From a bacterium (GTDB taxonomy: Bacteria > Desulfobacterota > S145-22), in NCBI GenBank assembly GCA_027073795.1, contig JALTEW010000157.1, forward strand, positions 1 to 9,202: DNA of 9,202 bases, given 5' to 3'. Below the pieces are notes generated by a model, which saw only the letters and a list, made by a program, of their open reading frames with translations, was not told the DNA's origin and ran no database searches. Positions 1-4,671 of this stretch are shown one piece after another. Numbering within the stretch: position 1 is the stretch's first letter; each line of letters opens with the position of its first letter. Both the position numbers and the translations under genes were made by a program.

Positions 1-49
1 TGCCTGAACATATAATGGTCGTAGGGGTCTGCGTGGCAATGGACCGACC
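1..49 (+). promoter_or_regulatory. 3' end of a probable cobalamin riboswitch (partial)
   Basis: The window opens with TGCCTGAACA, which matches the way class-I cobalamin riboswitches usually end (a terminal ...CTGCCTG strand). It is followed by a hairpin whose outer stem is GGTCG (17-21) with CGACC (45-49) and whose inner stem can be GTC (27-29) with GAC (42-44). The loop shows GTGGC (33-37), the exact complement of the GCCAC in the conserved L5 loop of this riboswitch class. Such a loop is what the P13/L13 kissing hairpin needs. An intrinsic terminator follows, and the downstream genes are for corrinoid handling, so B12-dependent repression fits well. The aptamer core lies outside the window, so this is inference from about 50 bases. 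The alternative is simply the tail of an upstream gene (a TAA lies at 13-15). Confidence 0.45.
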
Positions 50-67
50 GAAAGGGATAAAAAAGGG

Positions 68-101
68 AAATCCCCGAATCGAGAGATTCGGGGATTTTTT
101 T
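68..101 (+). terminator. Strong intrinsic terminator in the operon leader
   Basis: A perfect 13-base-pair stem (68-80 with 85-97) closes a GAGA loop and runs straight into a T tract ending at 101. It sits after the riboswitch-like hairpin and about 210 bases before the receptor start, the usual place for a ligand-controlled terminator. On the opposite strand the stem is followed by TTTCCCTTTTTT, so it might also stop transcription arriving from the right. I cannot define a convincing antiterminator pairing by eye, so the switch mechanism is inferred, while the terminator itself is clear. Confidence 0.85.
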
Positions 102-314
102 GTAGGCAGGCATTAAAAAGAGAGAGGAGGTGAAGAAGAAAAGGAAAGCTCGAAGCTGAAAGCCACTTTTTAAAAACCTTTGAGCTTAAACGCCTCACAC
201 TTGGCAGAACACTGCAACCAGATAAACCAGAAAAACGAGACCCCAGTGAAATACGCTTCGCTGTCCTTCGGAATTTCACGGGGTGGGCAAACGAAAAGAA
301 TGGAGGTTAGGAAT
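102..314 (+). promoter_or_regulatory. Untranslated leader with a hairpin and the receptor's ribosome binding site
   Basis: No gene is supported in this stretch. An AGGAGGTGA (125-133) perfectly matches the anti-Shine-Dalgarno sequence, but it leads only to a 9-codon GTG frame (130-159), which I do not call. A hairpin at 241-283 pairs CCCC (241-244) with GGGG (280-283) and GTGAAAT (246-252) with ATTTCAC (273-279), with one bulged A. It ends 19 bases before the GGAGG (302-306) that serves the receptor start at 315. The hairpin could influence translation initiation or mRNA stability. No convincing -35/-10 promoter was found. Confidence 0.4.
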
Positions 315-2351
315 ATGGTTGGAAATTACTTCATACAAGGTAAAATCAGCAAAAGAATGCTGCGAATCGGTTTAAGTCTTTTGATTGCCCTACCATTTTT
401 AGCAGGCGGCATAGCGATGGCGGGTAGTTCCAAAACTGATACCAACGCACCAAGGGTCTTGAAGGAGGTGGTGGTATCGGCAAGCAGGGTTAAGGAAACG
501 AAAAAGGAAGTTACAGCCAATATATCGGTTATTACGGGGAGCGAAATTGCCCAGTCCTCCGCCAGGGATGTGGGGGATCTCCTGGCGGAAAGGGGAATCG
601 GCCATATTCATAAATACCCGGGCGCTTTAACATCCATCGGGATCCGAGGATTCAGAACCGACGCACATGGGAACGATCTGAGAGGTCATGTCCTTATCCT
701 CGTGGATGGCCGAAGGGCCGGGACGGGAAATGTGGCAAAGATTCTAACAAAGAATATCTCACGCATCGAGATTATTCGGGGCCCTGCTTCGGTGCAATAT
801 GGCTCGGCTGCCATCGGCGGTGTCGTCAATATCATTACGAAGCGAGGCAAAGGCAAACCCCACGTCTTTGTAGAAGGAACATACGGGAGTTACGACTATG
901 CAGAAGGGACCTTCGGGGGATACGGGAAGGTTAAAATGTTCGACTTTGCCGGAACCGTTACCAGGTCCGCCCTGAATGATGATTACAAAACGGGGGGAGA
1001 CGACAAGTTTTACAACACGGGGTACGACAGCAAGGATAATATAAGCCTGAATGTTGGCGCGGAATTTTATCCCGGCCATCGTCTGGGTATAATCTATCAC
1101 TACTTTAACGCGGACAAGGTGGGCAGCCCCGGCACCCTCAGCAAGAACGACAGGGATGATTATACAGACAAATCAAACAAATCCATCGACATCATGTATG
1201 AAGGCAAAACCCCGAAGGGGATGCTTTCCTGGATGGCCCGCTACTTTAACGGGATCGACGAGGACCGGTGGATGGACCCGAAGGGAAGCAATCCCACCGG
1301 CTGGGACGACGGGAAGGCCTCTAAAAGGAAGACGGACCAAGAAGGCACCCAGGTCCAGGCCTCCTTAAATCTGAAGCAGATCACGGCAACGGCTGGTTTT
1401 GACTGGGTGGATTACGACATCAAGGCTACATGGAATCCAAAAAAGACGGAGTACGAAAACCCAGCCGGATTCTTCCTTGTAAAAGGCAGGCTTTTCAATG
1501 ACCGCCTGATCCTGACCGGCGGCCTTCGTTACGATCATTACGAGGTGAAGGTCAAGGAACCGGCGGGCAGAACAGAGGACGACAATCACACATGTTTCAG
1601 GGCTGGAGCGGCCTATCTCCTGGGAAAATACCTGAAGTTCCGGGCGAATTACGGGGAAGGCTTCGTCATGCCGGCGGCGGACCAGTTGGCAGCGGATTAT
1701 GTGGTATGGGGAAGGCACTATGTGGGCAACCCAAGTCTCGACCCCGAAAAAAGCAAGACTTATGAAGGCGGCATCGATTTCTTCTACAAGGCGCTGGCTG
1801 CATCGGCAACCTATTTCTACACGGATTTTGATGACAAGATTGTCGTGGCCTCTGGCCCGGGGGGTGAAAGGACATGGGAGAACCACGGGGGCGCAACCAT
1901 CAAGGGACTTGAAGGAAGCGTATCGTATGACGTGGGATCCCTCTTTGGATGGGAATTCGAGCTGAAACCCTATGCGAACTTCGTATACCTTTTTACCTAT
2001 GAGGACGATGACACTCGCGAGGATTTGAAATACGTTTCCGACTGGACCGCCTCCTACGGAATCACGCTTTCGGGATTGAAGGGGTTTTCCGGAAACCTGA
2101 ACTTTGCCTACACAGGCAAGCAAAAGGTGGATGATTGGGAAAGTGGTATCTGGCCTACACCGGTTATCACCAAGGGAGGATTTACGGTTGCCGATTTGAC
2201 CGCCTCTTACAAGATATTTGAAAACAAAAAATATGGGAACCTGACTGTTAAAGGTGAGGTAAGAAACCTTTTTGACAAGGATTACGCCTATGTTAAGGGA
2301 TACCCCATGCCGGGAAGGACATTTTACGGGAGCCTGAGGTACGAATTCTGA
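315..2351 (+). CDS. TonB-dependent outer-membrane receptor, probably for corrinoids (BtuB-like)
   Basis: This is a 678-residue outer-membrane active transporter that would import a scarce substrate into the periplasm using TonB energy. The start is ATG 315, because GGAGG lies 8 bases upstream and a signal peptide follows directly (hydrophobic residues 16-35, likely cut after AMA at about 36). A longer frame from TTG 180 would bury that signal. A TonB-box-like EVVVSASR is at 51-58. The plug domain follows to about 177, with the family motifs LVDGRRAG, RIEIIRGPASVQYGSAAIGG and NIITKRG. The rest is a beta barrel with GNPSLDPEKS and the expected aromatic C-terminus (SLRYEF). It is slightly longer than E. 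coli BtuB. The riboswitch-like leader and downstream CbiZ favour a cobamide or cobinamide substrate. A heme or other tetrapyrrole remains possible, since HmuR-type receptors share these motifs and travel with similar neighbours. Fold is certain, substrate is inferred. Confidence 0.93.
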   Translation: MVGNYFIQGKISKRMLRIGLSLLIALPFLAGGIAMAGSSKTDTNAPRVLKEVVVSASRVKETKKEVTANISVITGSEIAQSSARDVGDLLAERGIGHIHKYPGALTSIGIRGFRTDAHGNDLRGHVLILVDGRRAGTGNVAKILTKNISRIEIIRGPASVQYGSAAIGGVVNIITKRGKGKPHVFVEGTYGSYDYAEGTFGGYGKVKMFDFAGTVTRSALNDDYKTGGDDKFYNTGYDSKDNISLNVGAEFYPGHRLGIIYHYFNADKVGSPGTLSKNDRDDYTDKSNKSIDIMYEGKTPKGMLSWMARYFNGIDEDRWMDPKGSNPTGWDDGKASKRKTDQEGTQVQASLNLKQITATAGFDWVDYDIKATWNPKKTEYENPAGFFLVKGRLFNDRLILTGGLRYDHYEVKVKEPAGRTEDDNHTCFRAGAAYLLGKYLKFRANYGEGFVMPAADQLAADYVVWGRHYVGNPSLDPEKSKTYEGGIDFFYKALAASATYFYTDFDDKIVVASGPGGERTWENHGGATIKGLEGSVSYDVGSLFGWEFELKPYANFVYLFTYEDDDTREDLKYVSDWTASYGITLSGLKGFSGNLNFAYTGKQKVDDWESGIWPTPVITKGGFTVADLTASYKIFENKKYGNLTVKGEVRNLFDKDYAYVKGYPMPGRTFYGSLRYEF

Positions 2352-2421
2352 CCTTTTTTGAAAGACGGGGTGAAAGGGTGTATGGCAGCAAACGCGGTAA
2401 TATGGTAGAAGGGAAAGCGCA

Positions 2422-3165
2422 ATGGAGCTCAAAAGCCTGATTGTTGGCGTCTTGCTGGCTGTTTCTGTGTTCGCGGCAAAAAGCGGCATTGGAATTTACT
2501 ATCTTACCGCCAACATGAAGGTTAAGACAGGGCGGGCCCTTATTTTTGCCGGGTCTGCCCTGTCTTACGGCCTGCTATTTGCGGGCGCATTTTTTTTGTT
2601 GGAGTGGCTAAACCATATCTCGCTATTCCCATTATTCAACAAGATTTTGAAGTACGGCATGCCCCTTCACTTCATCCTAGCCTTTGGGATGCTCGTTTGG
2701 TCGGTTTACCTGCTGAAACGGAATCACACCCGTCAGTCGAGCAAGGCCTACTTATTGTTAGTGATTCCATGCCCAGTTTGCATGACGGTGATCCTGTTGA
2801 TCACGGCCTTCGTCATAGCCTATTTTCCGAAGCATAGCGGGAGTGTTCTGGTGGGAACCTTTGGCATCTACCTCGTCATTCAGATGGGCGTCACGCTTGT
2901 TCTTTCCAGATTACAAAGTGTGATCCGCATAACCTCCGATCGTATCCTGGGATGGGGAATGCTACTCATTGCAAGCTATTTTATCCTGACTGTCCTGATT
3001 GCCCCTCAGATGGGAGGCCTCAATAAGATTTATAGAATTGCCAACTACAAAGGAGATGTTGAATTGTTGAAACTCAATTGGGTTATCGCCGTTTGGCTTA
3101 CGATTGCCACAACCTTTTTCGCAGGGCTCATTTTCAGGATGCTCAAACTAAAAAGGAATAAATGA
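2422..3165 (+). CDS. DUF2162-type putative membrane transporter with membrane CPVC motif
   Basis: This is a 247-residue polytopic inner-membrane protein. I count about seven hydrophobic segments (roughly 5-20, 38-60, 76-98, 109-134, 140-162, 176-194 and 218-240). The fourth contains PCPVC (CxxC at 117-120), reminiscent of the thiol pairs of CcdA/DsbD-like proteins or of a metal or heme ligand site. I place it in DUF2162 by overall pattern and by its fixed company with an ExbB-like and a DUF2149 gene. In Bacteroidetes hmu operons the gene in this position is called hmuT. Its biochemical role is unknown to me; export, thiol relay, or acting as the partner of the neighbouring channel are all possible. 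It starts 70 bases after the receptor with no terminator between, and its stop overlaps the next start in an ATGA. The ribosome site is weak (AAGGGAAAG before ATG). Confidence 0.85.
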   Translation: MELKSLIVGVLLAVSVFAAKSGIGIYYLTANMKVKTGRALIFAGSALSYGLLFAGAFFLLEWLNHISLFPLFNKILKYGMPLHFILAFGMLVWSVYLLKRNHTRQSSKAYLLLVIPCPVCMTVILLITAFVIAYFPKHSGSVLVGTFGIYLVIQMGVTLVLSRLQSVIRITSDRILGWGMLLIASYFILTVLIAPQMGGLNKIYRIANYKGDVELLKLNWVIAVWLTIATTFFAGLIFRMLKLKRNK

Positions 3166-3788
3166 TGCATTTTGGAGCTGCCCTGAAAACCTTTATCTAT
3201 GTCATTTCCAGTTCACTGCTCTATCCTGTCCTCTTTTTCCTGGTGCTGCTGTGCCTGGTAATCATTCTGTTCGCGGGAATGTTTTTTGCCGAGTGGCTTG
3301 ACCGGCTGAGGACGGAAAAGGTATCCGCTGAGGAATTTTCAAACCTGACGCTGTCAGAAAAAACAGGCGAACAATTCCCTTATTACGTGCGCCGGTATTA
3401 CAAGAAGTTGTTTACTCTGTTTCGACAAACCGGAGAAACAGCGCCGCTGCACGTGGAAAACCTTTTACAGGAGGAAAACCTGAATCTCCTGAAAATGGTA
3501 GACCGCCTCAAGATTATCGTAAGGGTGGGTCCCGGCCTCGGCCTGATGGGAACGCTGATCCCCATGGGCACGGGCCTGGCTGCCATTGGGCAGGGAGATA
3601 TGACGCGGCTTTCCGGTGACCTTGTGATTGCCTTTACCACCACGGTTGTCGGCCTTGCCATCGGGATTGTCGCCTTCATTTTTTACACGGTAAAGCGGCG
3701 CTGGGCCCAGGAGGACATCAAAGACATGGAAATGCTAACGGAGTTACTGCTTGCGCAGCATAACGAGAAGGGAAATGAAATATCTTAA
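3162..3788 (+). CDS. MotA/TolQ/ExbB-family proton channel protein
   Basis: This 208-residue inner-membrane protein belongs to the family that conducts protons to energise outer-membrane transport, Tol-Pal or flagellar rotation. It has the family layout: one N-terminal helix (about 12-43), a cytoplasmic stretch (about 44-118), then two helices (about 121-145 and 155-177). These carry the signature GPGLGLMGTLIPMGTGLAAIG and FTTTVVGLAIGIVAF, split by a short loop. The start ATG overlaps the previous stop (ATGA), so translation is probably coupled. ATG 3165 is an equally near alternative that shortens it by one residue. Its natural ExbD/TolR partner is missing, and the next gene, DUF2149, takes that place. 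The order matches hmuT-hmuU-hmuV. Which machine it drives is not shown by sequence; the receptor or the exported CobN-like protein are the candidates. Confidence 0.93.
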   Translation: MMHFGAALKTFIYVISSSLLYPVLFFLVLLCLVIILFAGMFFAEWLDRLRTEKVSAEEFSNLTLSEKTGEQFPYYVRRYYKKLFTLFRQTGETAPLHVENLLQEENLNLLKMVDRLKIIVRVGPGLGLMGTLIPMGTGLAAIGQGDMTRLSGDLVIAFTTTVVGLAIGIVAFIFYTVKRRWAQEDIKDMEMLTELLLAQHNEKGNEIS

Positions 3789-4116
3789 AAAAAGGCGACA
3801 TCTAAGCCAGGACGACCTGGAAGGGGAAGATCCCCTCACGGGCCTGGCAAACCTGTTTGACCTCGGACTGGTGTTTATCGTCGGCCTGCTGCTGATGCTC
3901 TTTGCCACCTACCACCTCCAGGACCTCTTTACGGAAAGGTCCGAAATTACCATTGTAAAAAAGACAAAAGGCGGAGAGGTGGAGATCATCACGAAAAAGG
4001 CCCGGAAGATCAAGGCAATGAGGGTTACCAGACAAAAGGCAAAGGGAAAGGGGCACCGCCTCGGCGTAGCCTATAAGCTTGAGAACGGTACGATGGTCTA
4101 TGTGCCTGATCAGTAG
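3775..4116 (+). CDS. DUF2149 small membrane protein, candidate ExbD-like channel partner
   Basis: This 113-residue protein has one membrane helix. The start is ATG 3775, with GAGAAGG just upstream; a TTG at 3751 in the same frame is less likely. It overlaps the ExbB-like gene by 14 bases. Residues 19-47 read DPLTGLANLFD and then GLVFIVGLLLML. An aspartate (D29) sits at the start of the helix, much like the proton-carrying aspartate of ExbD, TolR and MotB. The region after the helix is lysine-rich. The C-terminus (93-113) has the motif RLGVAYKLENGTMVYVP, which I recall as typical of DUF2149. The periplasmic part is short and lacks the ExbD fold length, so it is probably a reduced or analogous partner. 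The assignment to DUF2149 is good; the ExbD-like role is inference from position and the aspartate. Confidence 0.85.
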   Translation: MKYLKKRRHLSQDDLEGEDPLTGLANLFDLGLVFIVGLLLMLFATYHLQDLFTERSEITIVKKTKGGEVEIITKKARKIKAMRVTRQKAKGKGHRLGVAYKLENGTMVYVPDQ

Positions 4117-4123
4117 GTCTTTA

Positions 4124-4214
4124 GGTTGAAGGTTGAAGTCCGAAGGTTGAAGGTTGAAGTCCGAAGGTTGAAGGTTGAAGTCCGAAGGTTGAAGGTTGAA
4201 GTCCGAAGGTTGAA
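4124..4214 (+). repeat. Left heptad tandem array (four 21-base units plus one heptad)
   Basis: Thirteen consecutive 7-base words are present: four copies of the triplet GGTTGAA, GGTTGAA, GTCCGAA, then one final GGTTGAA. All copies are identical, which implies recent expansion or homogenisation. The period of 21 keeps a reading frame open through it (heptapeptide VEVRRLK on the plus strand), but the array lies before the probable gene start at 4228. It is the inverted counterpart of the array at 4597-4652. Confidence 0.97.
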
Positions 4215-4227
4215 GTGTGTCGAGAAG

Positions 4228-4587
4228 ATGCGGGATCATAGAAAACTTAAAGCGTTTGAGCTTTCCGATGCCATTGTAGATTTGATTTATAAGGCAACAC
4301 AAGCGTTTCCTCAAGAAGAATTGTATGGTTTAGCGGCTCAGATGAGGAGAGCGGCAGTTTCAGTGCCATCCAATATTGTGGAAGGGTGCGCACGTGGCAG
4401 TCAGGCGGATTTTTTACGATTTCTCTATATCGCTTTTGGCTCACTACGAGAGTTACATTACCAATTAAGGCTCTCAAGGCGTTTGGAGTTTTTGACTAAA
4501 GAGAACTTTATGGCCGTTGAACCTAAGATAGTAGAAGCGGAGAAGGTGCTGAATGGCCTTATCGTTTCCCTTAGAAAGCAAAGCTAA
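4228..4587 (+). CDS. Four-helix-bundle protein of the S23 / 23S rRNA intervening-sequence family
   Basis: This is a 119-residue, probably cytoplasmic protein. It carries the family signature LAAQMRRAAVSVPSNIVEG (about 45-63), followed by the aromatic and leucine-rich FLRFLYIAFGSLRELHYQL and a final helix ending in VSLRKQS. The start is ATG 4228, giving the family's usual length and its normal opening (a short charged stretch, then KAFELS). An in-frame TTG at 4126 would add a tail encoded by the repeat array and is not favoured. The family was first noticed as open frames in intervening sequences of 23S rRNA genes, and relatives serve as Avd accessory proteins of diversity-generating retroelements, where they bind nucleic acid or the reverse transcriptase. 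The function of stand-alone copies is not established. It is flanked by inverted repeat arrays, is AT-richer than the operon genes, and has no visible link to corrinoid chemistry. Confidence 0.9.
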   Translation: MRDHRKLKAFELSDAIVDLIYKATQAFPQEELYGLAAQMRRAAVSVPSNIVEGCARGSQADFLRFLYIAFGSLRELHYQLRLSRRLEFLTKENFMAVEPKIVEAEKVLNGLIVSLRKQS

Positions 4588-4596
4588 ATGTTTTCC

Positions 4597-4652
4597 TTCA
4601 ACCTTCGGACTTCAACCTTCGGACTTCAACCTTCAGACTTCAACCTTCAGAC
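4597..4652 (+). repeat. Right heptad tandem array, inverted relative to the left array
   Basis: Four 14-base units are present: TTCAACC plus TTCGGAC twice, then TTCAACC plus TTCAGAC twice. These are the reverse complement of the left-array words, but here the two words alternate one to one instead of two to one, and the two units farthest from the gene carry a G-to-A change. The longest perfect match between the arrays is 26 bases (4128-4153 with 4595-4620). In RNA the two arrays could pair and close the four-helix-bundle gene in a long loop. Confidence 0.97.
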
Positions 4653-4671
4653 TTCTTTACGGAGAATCCCC

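Larger units (their letters stand above)
4118..4659 (+). mobile_element. Candidate small inserted cassette: inverted heptad arrays around a four-helix-bundle gene
   Basis: Between DUF2149 and the CbiZ fusion lies a unit bounded by a 6-base direct repeat TCTTTA (4118-4123 and 4654-4659). Just inside are two arrays of 7-base repeats in inverted orientation (4124-4214 and 4597-4652), and in the middle is one gene for an S23-family protein. Removing the unit with one TCTTTA copy leaves the DUF2149 stop TAG, one G, TCTTTA, then 12 bases holding the GGAG ribosome site, then the ATG of the CbiZ fusion. This 19-base junction is as tight as the others in the operon. The cassette gene also looks more AT-rich than its neighbours. 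No transposase is present, so movement would have to be supplied in trans or be by an unknown route. The right-hand repeat copy abuts a T-rich array end, so a chance match cannot be excluded. Confidence 0.55.

Noticed and set aside
1..112. Antiterminator pairing of TGCCTG (1-6) with CAGGCA (107-112)
   Set aside because: The second strand lies after the terminator, so it is transcribed too late to compete with it. It is probably chance.
3..113. Tail of an upstream gene read in frame 3 through the terminator
   Set aside because: It would require coding through a perfect 13-base-pair terminator stem, and the encoded sequence resembles no family I know.
130..159. Leader peptide (GTG, 9 codons, lysine- and arginine-rich) after AGGAGGTGA
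   Set aside because: The purine run overlaps the would-be start, leaving no proper spacing, and nothing supports translation.
180..314. Extended receptor N-terminus from TTG 180
   Set aside because: No ribosome site is placed for it, and it would put 45 residues before a signal peptide. ATG 315 has GGAGG at good spacing.
1365..2489. Long open frame of 374 codons on the minus strand opposite the receptor gene
   Set aside because: It lies antisense to a well-supported TonB receptor, shows no recognisable domain and has a composition typical of a shadow frame.
4124..4214. CRISPR array
   Set aside because: Repeats are contiguous 7-base words without spacers and no cas gene is near.
4588..4671. 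Upstream ATG 4588 as start of the CbiZ fusion
   Set aside because: The added 28 residues come from the repeat array and would mask the signal peptide. ATG 4672 has a clear GGAG site.
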